Assembly (NCBI GenBank): GCA_029204225.1
Contig: CM055109.1
Coordinates: forward strand, 20,206,349 to 20,270,348
Direction of reading: 5' to 3'
Source of the DNA: Diphasiastrum complanatum
Taxonomy: Eukaryota > Streptophyta > Lycopodiopsida > Lycopodiales > Lycopodiaceae
Length of the DNA stretch: 64,000 nt
The translations under genes were made by a program, and so were the position numbers. The notes under the pieces were generated by a model that searched no databases, was not told the DNA's origin, and was given only the letters and a program-made list of their open reading frames with translations. Positions 54,981 to 64,000 of the stretch are shown here, piece by piece. Numbering within the stretch: the first letter of the stretch is position 1; every line of letters starts with the position of its first letter.

Positions 54981-55396
54981 GTCAACCGGCATGCAACAAG
55001 CATTGATACAGATAATTCCGCAATTTCACAAATTGCTGACCACTCATCATGCATCGTTCAACGTAAGAGGCAAACCCATGCATGCCAAAAGTAAAAAGCA
55101 TAGATCCCAAAATGTCACACATGTACACATTCCAAAAAACCCTAAGGGGCAAATGTTTGCTATAGTCGCGCAACAGCCGCCATCAACATCGTGGGAAAGG
55201 AGGCTGCCATAAGCGAGAGAATGTCAGCAGTGATGGAAAAAAAGGATTTTCTAAAATTTCATTGGTCAATCGTCTTTGAAGGGCAATTGAAATGCATTTG
55301 AAGTGTGTCCAAATGTAGTCACGTTCATTCTAGAGAGATATCACGTGTTTTAGAGACTTCTGAAAACAGAATTTTCCAGAAAGAGCGCGAGGGATC

Positions 55397-55459
<63 letters not shown>

Positions 55460-55920
55460 TTGCGCTGGGGATGGCGATGGGGATTTTTGCTGTTGAGATA
55501 ATGTGAGTTGAGAGAGAGAGAGAGGGCGACGATGGCTATGGCAGCAGAACTCCTACAAGACTAGAAGGCAACGCTTCCCTGCTGTTGCTCTGATCTATGT
55601 TATTTTGCTCCCCAGGCTTGCTGCTGCTTCTTAGCAAGCGTCTGTAAGCTTCAATTCTCATGCAAGCCTCTGCAACTGGGGGCTTGCCGACGATCCTCGG
55701 ACGCTTTTCATCCATCCTTGGCATGCGGCATCCACCCTTCCTTGCCTCCTGCTGCATGTTTTTCCATTTTCGCTGCTTCTTGCAAGGTTAGGGATTGAGA
55801 GAGAGAATGTGAGTGTATAGGTGAGAGAGAGCGCAGGACGAGCACATATGGGAGCAATTTTTTTTTGGATTTAGGGTTTCTTAGGGTTAGGGTTTTTTAG
55901 GGTTTCGAATTTGAAAAATA

Positions 55921-55975
<55 letters not shown>

Positions 55976-57192
55976 ACCTTATGCAAGCATGAATTGCAGC
56001 ATCGCGCTTCTACTCAGCCCTCTTCAACAGCTCACATTCAAGCATACATCCTCCATAGAACCAGCCATTGGCTTCACAATCATCAATTTATGATTTCCAG
56101 GTCAGATGGCGTGAATAACAGCTTGAATGGAGACCTCAAAGCCTTCCAACAGCCCTAAATCACTCACAGATCATCATGTGAGGATTCCACAGTAGGGCTA
56201 AAAACATAAACACAGAAGATCCTAGCGGAATCGGCAGGATTCCCCATTCCAGATTAGTGCTTCTTCTCTACTCCCAGATGGATGCTCCTAGTCGTAGAAA
56301 ACAACAAGCAAAGATTCAAAATGGTTTTATATCGGGTCTGAAACTCAACCCAGGCCACACTCCCTTCATCAACAGGAAGGCTTGCAGAACTGCGACCCTC
56401 AAAAGCCTTCCTTTGAAACTAAGCAGCGTTTCTAACCTCATCATACCAGATTTTACAGAGGTTTAGAAACATGCTACAGTGTTCTAAAGACAAGGAAAAG
56501 AATTACTGTAGCCTTTACAGATCTAAATTCTTTCTACAGTCAACAAGCAACAATCCAAGAAAGATTTCAGAGGTTCAACTGCATGCATCACTTACACCAA
56601 TCTTTATCTGTTTTTCGGAAGAATGGGCAATTGCAATTTCCATTTAATATTTTCAGTTTCTTTAGCTTGCATGACACATAAGAGGATTATTCTAATAAAA
56701 CTTTAAATCCTCACATGCAATCCATAAATTCAAGATTTCCAGCAACAGCAACAGTCAGTTTATTCGTGCCGGATAAATGATTCCTCATCAATCTATCAAC
56801 AAACATCCTGCTACTAAATTTGAATTTAAACTGTCTAAAACATTATGGATTCATACAAATTGTTCATTCTAAAAAAATAGATTTAGACCAAAATAAAGTG
56901 GATCTACTCATGCAGATCATTCTACTACAAATGAAAAAAATTTCAAGGCTTTAGAAAATTAAGAATGAATTCCACACTAATCCACAACATCTCTAAAAAA
57001 AATCAAACAAGGAGAAGAGCACTCTACCACCAAGTTTGAAGAGCATGCTTCACACATGAATTAGTGAATCCAGACTCATTTCCCTTGAAAAAACAACACT
57101 CCATCTAGATTGTAAATCCAAGTGCATTCCAATTCCAATTTGATGTAGAACTTGTCTCCATCCCATCCAAAACCGCATCTTAGCCGGATACC
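54981..57192. other. Intergenic stretch with (GA)n tracts and telomere-like words
   Basis: GA runs at 55398-55456, 55512-55526 and 55923-55972. A telomere-like cluster of TTTAGGGTTTC/TTAGGGTTAGGG words is at 55868-55905. Several short open frames are not convincing. The stretch 55190-56100, with its GA-rich and AGGGTTT words, resembles plant gene 5' regions, but no coding exon can be supported. Confidence 0.45.
55868..55905. repeat. Interstitial telomere-like (TTTAGGG-type) cluster
   Basis: Four AGGGTT words in about 38 bp. Such telo-box-like words are also common in plant promoters, so this is not proof of a former telomere. Confidence 0.6.
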
Positions 57193-57316
57193 AATGTAAA
57201 GACCACTAGGGAAAACCCCTACGATGAGGATCGAAAAACACAACAAAAGAGACAATGGAGCAAAACCACCCAACCAATCCTAGATCCCTCGTAGAGTTCC
57301 CTCCTGGATCTAGCAC
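57193..57316. repeat. ~110-bp direct repeat, copy 2
   Basis: Partner of 53694-53805, 3.5 kb away, with a ~15-bp insertion (GTAGAGTTCCCTCC). The two may bound an old insertion. Confidence 0.85.
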
Positions 57317-57521
57317 CCAAGCCATGACATGTGATAGCAAGAGGAGAAGAGCCCAACTGGTAACCTAGACCAAGTCGTCGACAAGATAATCACTACCTCA
57401 ATATATAGAGAGTAGGATCTTGTGCATGAACCCATGCAATCCCCATGCAGATCAACTATAAATAGGTCACAACTCTTCATGCATTCCTCCTGCCTATATC
57501 AGTCACATGTACATGCACTAC

Positions 57522-58719
57522 TGTAGCGCAGGCATCCCAAAGGGCTTCCCAGCCTTCAACTCTTGCCATCCAAACCCACTTGACATACAAGCAGCCAACT
57601 CGCCAACAACGATCAGACTTAACCAACTTGAAGTTCCGAAAACCAACATTGAGATCCAACCTGGCGCCATGCCAGATGGGGGGTCCCGATGTGGGTGACT
57701 TCCCTCCAAGCAAGCCGCCCGACATACATCAAACTTAACCAACTCGAAGCTTCGTTACAAATGAGTAACATCCATTCCAAGCAAGCGGTCTGACTCACAT
57801 CAAACTTAACCAACTGAAAGCTTTGTCACGAGCGCTGGAAGCCAACCTGGCGCCACGCCAGACTGGACAGCCATAAACAGGTAACTTCCACCCAAGCAAG
57901 CCATACAACTCAGCCGACAGATTAGAGCCCGTTCCCCAAGAGCTTAATCCATTCACGTTCATGCAAGGAACACTCAGAACCACAAGCCGCGACAGATATG
58001 GAGACAACCAATTCCTGGACCAAATGGTCCCGACAGCATACCGCTGGCGCCACGGACCGAACGGTCCCGACATCATACCGCTGGCGTCCTGGGATACGAC
58101 CCTCAACTATGTGCCAAGTTAAAAATTTTGAAAGCGGCCTTACAACTGGCGCTTTTACCGAACACTGAAACCCAGAAGGTAATCAGAGTCAGTTTGAGGA
58201 AAATCCCACTTTATTGATAAATCTGAGAAGGTTACATTTCAAGTGTGTGACCGACTCTAGTCTCTGGGGCGCTAGAATGCCAAGGCGAGAGCCATGACAA
58301 CATTCCAGCAAGGGAGGCTGAGACTTGGTTGGAGCTCGCCCTGAGTCGCAACCCACACTCCCCTAGAGTATTGGTGTGATTCAGCACCCCCTCTGATACC
58401 AAGCACTCTACCCAAGCTGGTAAAGCACGTTTTTTTCTCTCTAGGATTTTCTCTTTCTAGAAAGTCATTTTCTCTCTCTAGATTTTATTGATCCTCAGGC
58501 TTCCTTTCATCATGCCTAGATAGTGTGAGGTGATTGCACATCGATCTGAGCTCTCTGGACTCCGCTAGAACCGATCAAAGATTTTCAGCCATAGGAACTT
58601 GGCGTCGGCTGGATTCTAGTCACAGTGGCGCCGGGAGCAGCAGGGGCGCTGCTGGCGCCGGGGACATAGCTAGTGCCGATGGCACCGGAAGTAAAGCTTG
58701 TAAAGATAGCTTTACAACA
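57522..58719 (-). repeat. 3' LTR of the non-autonomous element (1198 bp)
   Basis: Differs from the 5' LTR by substitutions and two main indels: about 21-23 bp near 57542 (AGCTGGGAACC... only in the other) and about 18-22 bp near 58625. GGCGCC words are frequent at 58620-58690. Confidence 0.92.
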
Positions 58720-58733
58720 TCCACCCCACCTTT
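58720..58733 (-). other. Polypurine tract
   Basis: AAAGGTGGGGTGGA on the minus strand abuts the 3' LTR start TGTTGTAAAG. Confidence 0.9.
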
Positions 58734-61034
58734 ATAAAATCTGATGTCCTCATCATATTTCAGATTAAAGTAAATGTGTCTCCCAATTAAAATAACTATA
58801 CATTTAAGCTACTTGGCACAGTACTCAATTTACTGGCCACTTTTTATTAACATTGAAGCTGGCACACCACAAGTCGGAGGCTCAGCTCTTTGTACTGAAA
58901 GATTACATAACTTGAAAATATATCTTTGTCTGAGAAAAGCATAGATTTCATATCGCTTTCGTAAAACCCAAAAACCTTATTAACTGGTGACAGAGGCCTT
59001 TCTTTGAAATGTTCGCCCCTGTCGCTTCTGACTTTCGACTTTGGAACTCCTTTGAGCTCCTGATTTGTCCTTGATGCACTTTGTGTTGAGCTCCCCCAGA
59101 TTTGTTCAGTTCCGCACAGGTATCAAGGCTCCCTGAGCCAAAGGATTTATCGTTTGATTGCCCACTTTATGGTCCACTCCGTGCGTTGTTGCTTCTGCAC
59201 CTTGATTTCTCTCCTTGTCCCAGCCTGATCTTGATACCTTTCCATATTGGCTCTTTAAGGTAGGCAAAGATTGAGTACTCCGCAATGCACCTCTCACTTA
59301 GCTTGAAGTAGCTCTTTGAATCAGCCCAAATGTAACCATTGACCTCGTGGAAAGCCAAAGGGTCGCACCAGTTTGATCCGCATCTGAACTATCTCTTCGC
59401 GTTTGTTTGAAGCACCATGTCCGTCGCGCAAAACTTGACTTTCACAATTTCATCACTGGTCAGTTGCCTCACAGTCAAAACAAGAAGTGTACATTGAGCT
59501 TGGCTTCAAGTAGCTCTCTTTGAATCAGACACATGCACCCAGAGTTTGCACTAGTCCGATCTCAACGTGAATTGTCCCTTAGCGTCCGTTCGAGATACCA
59601 AGTCTCTCATGCAAGACTCAACTTTCACAGTTCCTTCATTGATCAGCTGCCTTACACGTAACACAAACCAGTGTACTCATATGTTTCCTCATCATTGCTG
59701 GTCCAGAGAAAGCCTATAACAAACTTTCCTTTCCACAACAAAAACTTGTCAACTTATTAGGTCCAAAGTTTGCTAGTCTCCTCATGTGAGTATGGCTAGG
59801 TCACCTTGAATTTGCCCCCATTTGATCAACTTTCATTCAAAATTTGCCCCAAGAGAGAGGTGTGTGTGATAGTTCTCCTCCACTTATAAAATCAGCTGAT
59901 CGGACTTAGAGTAGAGTTCTTCGGACAAAAAGCCTTTCCAACACTTTGCTTCCCATCTGCTAGGATTATGGCTCGATCCAACTTGTTGCCAATCTCTGAA
60001 GAGGATCCTAGTCTTTCCCCTTTGAGGAAAAACCCAACTGATACTGGATATCACCCATGCTCAGTGAGTTTCAGTTCCGATGGTGGCCGTCCCAAAATGA
60101 AGACCAACTGCTCCATAGAAGATCTTCCCTGAAATTGCCCTTTCCAACTTTTGACTTCCTGCTTGCGTCTGGTGGACGTTGTCGCAAATGAAACTAACCC
60201 AAGAAACAGGCTAGCCATCCATCCTTTGCAAACATTGAGTCGTTTCGTTTCCGTTGACGTGCGAGTACTTGAACTACAAATCCGCCCCACAGATTCTGTA
60301 GTCCTCTTTGTTTGATGGTTTCAGCCTTCAAAAGAAAAGGTTCCTTCTCGAGCCATCAGCTCATTGTATCACAAGCAATCATGCAAACCAGGCAAAGCAC
60401 GAGTACTAAGACTCACCACGAATACATTCAAGTAAGACACTCAGGCAGGTTTACTAACAAGTAACAAAGACAAGGTCCCCCTTTGAGATGGTCCTGCCAA
60501 CGGACCTTTGCCTGGCCGTGCCCATACAAATCGATCACGGAATTAGCCCACATAGGACACCCCTCCAACTATCCGTGCTTTCACCATTAAGCAGCACATT
60601 GCCTCAGTCACGCCCCACCACTTTTTGGTCGATACCCCTTATAGCTAAACGATCGGCAGCTATCCCGCACCGGCAGCTAACCACCCGTGATTTACACCCG
60701 AATTCGAGTAGCATCTCTATATCAATGGTTAACCCGTACAGTTCGAATATGTCGTCCCGCACCCCACAAGGTACAGACCATGCTTTCACCTCCCTAGGCA
60801 ACACTTTGCCTCATCCGTCCTACGTGCAGACAGCGCCAGGCCCGAACCGCGAGAACTGACCGTGCTTACACCTCAAGGGCAGCACTTTGACTCATCAAGT
60901 CCCCCGTTTTGCCGACCACCCCGACCGTGGACGCACCCGTGCTTACACTGTGGGCAGCACCTTGCACAACAGTTGTCTTGATGAACCCCAAACCGTGGCC
61001 ATTTCCGTGAGATCCGCATAGCTGACCGACCAGT
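58734..61034 (-). other. Interior of the non-autonomous LTR element, no recognised gag-pol
   Basis: About 2.3 kb with only short open frames, none with zinc-knuckle, protease, RT or integrase motifs. 60570-60970 contains four diverged copies of a unit resembling GTGCTTTCACC...GGCAGCACTTTG (about 60570, 60778, 60860, 60938). Confidence 0.7.
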
Positions 61035-61048
61035 CGGCTCTGATTCCA
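61035..61048 (-). other. Primer binding site
   Basis: TGGAATCAGAGCCG on the minus strand, a variant of the tRNA-Met-type TGGTATCAGAGC, lies 2 nt inside the 5' LTR end. Confidence 0.8.
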
Positions 61049-61050
61049 CA

Positions 61051-62287
61051 TGTAGCGCAGGCATCCCAAAGGGAGCTGGGAACCACAACTTAGCTTCCTA
61101 GCCTTCAACTCTTGCCATCCAAACCCACTTGACATACAAGCAGCCAACTCGCCAACAACGATCAGACTTAACCAACTTGAAGTTCCGAAAACCAACATTG
61201 AGATCCAACCTGGCGCCATGCCAGATCGGGGGTCCCGATGTGGGTGACTTCCCTCCAAGCAAGCCGCCCGACATACATCAAACTTAACCAACTCGAAGCT
61301 TCGTTACAAATGAGTAACATCCATTCCAAGCAAGCGGTCTCACTTACATCAGACTTAACCAACTGAAAGCTTCGTCACGAGCGCTGGAAGCCAACCTGGC
61401 GCCACGCCAGACTGGACAGCCATAAACATGTAACTTCCACCCAAGCAAGCCATCCAACTCAGCCGACAGGTTAGAGCCCGTTCCCCAAGAGCTTAACCCA
61501 TTCACGTTCATGCAAGGAACACTCAGAACCACAAGCCGCGACATATATGGAGACAACCAATTCCTGGACCAAATGGTCCCAACAGCATACCGCTGGCGCC
61601 ACGGATTGAACGGTCCCGATGGCATACTGTTGGCGTCCTGGGATACGACCCTCAACTATGTGCCAAGTTAAAAATTTTTGAAAGCGGCCTTACAACTGGC
61701 GCTTTTACCGAACACTGAAACCTAGAAGGTAATCAGAGTCAGTTTGAGAAAAATCCCACTTTATTGATAAATCTGAGAAGGTTACATTTCAAGTGTGTGA
61801 CCGACCCTGGTCTCTGGGGCGCTAGCATGCCAAGGCGAGAGCCATGACAACATTCCAGCAAGGGAGGCTGAGACTTGATTGGAGCTCGCCCTGAGTCGCA
61901 ACCCACACTCCCCTATAGTATTGGTGTGATTCGGCACCCCCCCTCATACCAAGCACTCTACCCAAGCTGGTAAAGCACGTTTTTCTCTCTCTAGGATTTT
62001 CTCTTTCTAGAAAGTCATTTTCTCTCTCTAGATTTTATTGATCCCCAGGCTTCCTTCAATCATGCCTAGATCGTGTGAGGTGATTGCACATCGATCTGAG
62101 CTCTATGGACTCCGCTAGAACCGATCAAAGATTTTCAGCCATAGGAACTTGGCGCCGGCTGGATTCTGGTGACAGTGGCGTTGAGAGCGGTGCCGGCGCC
62201 GGGAGCAGCAGGGGCGCTGCTGGCGCCAGGGACATAGCTGGCGCCGATGGCGCCGAAAATAAAGCTTGTAAAGGTAACTTTACAACA
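61051..62287 (-). repeat. 5' LTR of the non-autonomous element (1237 bp)
   Basis: Direct repeat partner of 57522-58719. It ends, on the minus strand, GCGCTACA just before the PBS. Scattered substitutions between the two LTRs show the insertion is not very recent. Confidence 0.92.
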
Positions 62288-62292
62288 ACTAC

Positions 62293-62646
62293 TCCATATG
62301 TTTCAATTAGAGTGTCTGGGTCCTCTCAAGGTCATTAGTCATCAACAGGCCTCGAGGTGGAGTTAAATCTCGGCATGACCAATAATCTCGAACATTGGAG
62401 GGCTGGTCTATCATATTAGGACTATTCCATGTCCTTAACTGAATATGGCCGTAACACACACCATGTGCCATCTTTTTGTTGAATCATGGTAAAAAAGAAA
62501 CTCGTAAAACTCGCAAAATACTAAGGCCTCTCACGTAGTTTTAGTTCTACTGATCATCTTGAATAAGATGGACAAAATAAAAGAACTAGTCAGACTATGG
62601 AGGATATGTGGAGAACACATGTGTCTCACATGCAATCTCAGTGAGA
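62293..62646. other. Short stretch before the gypsy tail, no gene
   Basis: No coding motif is recognised, although 62560-62640 may be decayed integrase sequence leading into the gypsy tail. Confidence 0.4.
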
Positions 62647-63066
62647 TGACTACATTCCCTTAATTGAGTTTGCTTACAATAGTAGAAAACATTTTGCTAC
62701 AAGTTATAGATGCTCATGTACACATTTCAACCTAGATCTTTGGTTAATGTGGAGACAAAATCTGTTAATATCCAAAAACTTGCTAGCTTTATACTTGATA
62801 TGCATGAAATGTCGTAAGTGGCACAAGATAATAGTGCTCATGATAGAGCTAAGCACTGTGCTGATCAGATCTCTCGGAGATTTTAAAGTTGATGATTGGG
62901 TATATCTTAGAATTCCCAAAGACTATAGGACTATGCATACTAAAAAACATTATAAGTTGTCTACTAGATATTGTGGACAATTTCAGATTATAATGAAAAC
63001 CAGAGATAAACATTTGAAAAATCTTTCTATCTCTGAGTGCTTGATTCATTGGAAAGTGTGCACTTA
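62647..63066 (+). pseudogene. Gypsy integrase C-terminal remnant
   Basis: Reads LIEFAYNSRKHFATSYR (about 62660-62710), a typical post-core word. After frame changes FKVDDWVYLRIPKDYRTMHT and HYKLSTRYCGQFQIIMKTRD follow, the GPF/Y-type module (Gly-Gln-Phe here). At least one frameshift and a stop at 63065 break it. Confidence 0.75.
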
Positions 63067-63143
63067 GGATAATGATTCGCGAGAAAGAGTCAAAAGGATA
63101 AAGAATAATTTTTCTAAGTTCCACTTTTGGGGACAGAAGTAGT

Positions 63144-63158
63144 TCAAGGGGGGAAGAA
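63144..63158 (+). other. Polypurine tract
   Basis: CAAGGGGGGAAGAA lies immediately before an LTR start TGTTACG. Confidence 0.8.
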
Positions 63159-63673
63159 TGTTACGTTCATGTCTGATTCAGAGGATTCAAAATAATCTTT
63201 AACGTGGATATTTGGTATTCCAGCTTACGAGTTTATTAGTTATGTCTCACCATTCCAAACTAAGCCAAAAATGTAGTTAATAACCTTGTGAGGGCCCATG
63301 CATACCAATTAGGACATGTGCAGCTAGTGCATGGTGTCTAACAACTATATATGTATGTAAAGGAGATCAACAACAATTGGATGAGAATTGAAATCGTATA
63401 GAGAATATTCTTAGATCTCAAGGACTTATATATACGTATAGGAACTCGCCATCCTCCTCACCTATTTTCCAATTTCTAATTGTCAAGATCCTCTCCTCCC
63501 CTCTCTTGTATTTAGTCGTCATGGCTCGAGGGAGAAGCTTATTGAGGCTTGACTCTCGTCTTCCAACTGATTGGGTCGTTTTGTTGTTCTAAGTAGTCTT
63601 TTTGGCGCATGCAACATCTAAAAGATCTTCACTTGGAGATCTTTACAATTGTACTCTAGCTCCATCATAAACA
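63159..63673 (+). repeat. Gypsy 3' LTR (~515 bp)
   Basis: Starts TGTTACGTTCATG after the PPT. It contains a TATA-like CTATATATGTATG at about 63345 and ends at a CATAAACA near 63673 by the TG...CA rule. No partner LTR lies in the window, so the end is approximate. Confidence 0.6.
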
Positions 63674-64000
63674 AGTAATGATGATGCACCTCTTTATGCT
63701 AGAAAGCTCATGCATGTTTGGGCATGGAGCTCCATACCCAAAAGTTTATGCCCAAATATAAGAAATAGGGTAGTCAAGTCCCTTATTAAGCTTTTTAAAA
63801 TCAACTATAAAAACTTAGCATGTTTTTCATCATTTTATAATCTCTCTCTCTCTCTCTCTTTCCTAATTTTTGTATCCATTGCGCAACTTTCGATAAACTA
63901 GTCACTATAAAAGCACATGGGTTTATTTTTTCTCATAAAGCATATATGCATGCAACCTAACCAAAAATCCAAAATGTGGGCACATTTATTTCATTTCTTT
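63674..64000. other. Window end: hairpin and (CT)n, no gene
   Basis: A 26-bp near-perfect palindrome (TTTGGGCATGGAGCTCCATA then CCCAAA) is at 63717-63742, and a CT run at 63841-63859. Nothing else is recognised. Confidence 0.6.

Larger units (their letters stand above)
57522..62287 (-). mobile_element. Structurally complete non-autonomous LTR retrotransposon
   Basis: Two direct repeats of about 1.2 kb (57522-58719 and 61051-62287), each TGTAGCGCAG...TTTACAACA on the plus strand, flank a 2.33-kb interior. The 5-bp direct duplication ACTAC sits outside both ends (57517-57521 and 62288-62292). On the minus strand the right repeat is followed 2 nt later by TGGAATCAGAGCCG (PBS), and the left repeat is preceded by AAAGGTGGGGTGGA (PPT). 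The element is therefore on the minus strand with 5' LTR at right. The interior has no recognisable gag or pol, so it would depend on proteins from another element. Confidence 0.92.

Noticed and set aside
55305-55757. Open frames around the GA tract as a host gene
   Set aside because: Arg-Glu repeats come from the microsatellite, and the minus-strand frame at 55757-55536 has no recognisable domain or splice support.
57477-58106. Open frames inside the 1.2-kb LTRs (also 60866-61655)
   Set aside because: They lie within LTRs, recur in both LTR copies, and overlap in several frames; not genes.

Overview
The window looks like intergenic DNA of a large, repeat-rich land-plant nuclear genome. The reasons are Ty1/copia and Ty3/gypsy elements in several states of decay, tRNA-Met-type primer binding sites, GT...AG introns, long (CT)n/(GA)n/(AT)n microsatellites and almost no intact genes. 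A fern or another seed-free plant would fit the TE load and the style of the broken transposase, but this is a weak inference. No bacterial operon, CRISPR array or rRNA gene was seen.

Layout. 1-6.5 kb: a broken transposase-like gene (minus strand, 0.77-2.77 kb) lies between clusters of a short GTACCAA/TTGGTAC motif, with a (CT)n tract and a three-copy ~755-bp tandem repeat. 6.76-11.02 kb: a decayed copia element (LTR, tRNA-Met PBS, gag, zinc knuckle, protease, integrase) interrupted by a minus-strand LTR-plus-PBS insertion and cut off by a gypsy reverse-transcriptase fragment (11.0-11.8 kb).

14.324-40.767 kb: the main feature, a 26.4-kb inverted duplication. A 13.5-kb left arm and a 12.2-kb right arm mirror each other around a 778-bp spacer. 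Each arm carries, from outside inward: one copy of a small secreted eight-cysteine protein gene (the only convincingly intact gene type here), a microsatellite block, a gypsy RT scrap, a GC-rich block, an AT-rich block, an intron-containing MULE-transposase remnant, a 5'-LTR-bearing copia element already lacking protease and integrase core, a copia gag scrap, and a gypsy pol region. The spacer holds the protease part of the left gypsy pol, so the inner breakpoint lies inside a polyprotein. The arms differ by a 363-bp solo LTR found only in the right arm and a 1.69-kb segment found only in the left arm, so they have diverged since duplication.

40.8-46.1 kb: ~75-bp tandem units, a minus-strand copia gag start, and a decayed chromodomain-type gypsy element with a 3' LTR. 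46.2-47.6 kb: a degenerate, possibly multi-exon unrecognised gene. 47.9-50.6 kb: microsatellites, pyrimidine-rich DNA and GCATGC-rich foldbacks. 50.6-52.2 kb: a copia element reduced to gag and an LTR. 52.2-57.5 kb: short dispersed repeats, no recognised gene. 57.522-62.287 kb: a structurally complete minus-strand LTR retrotransposon (1.2-kb LTRs, ACTAC target duplication, PBS, PPT) whose 2.3-kb interior shows no recognisable gag-pol. 62.6-63.7 kb: a gypsy integrase tail with PPT and 3' LTR.

The window reads as a nest of retrotransposons in which one segment, carrying a defence-like secreted gene, was duplicated as a giant palindrome. If transcribed across its centre, the palindrome could form double-stranded RNA against copia and gypsy sequences.
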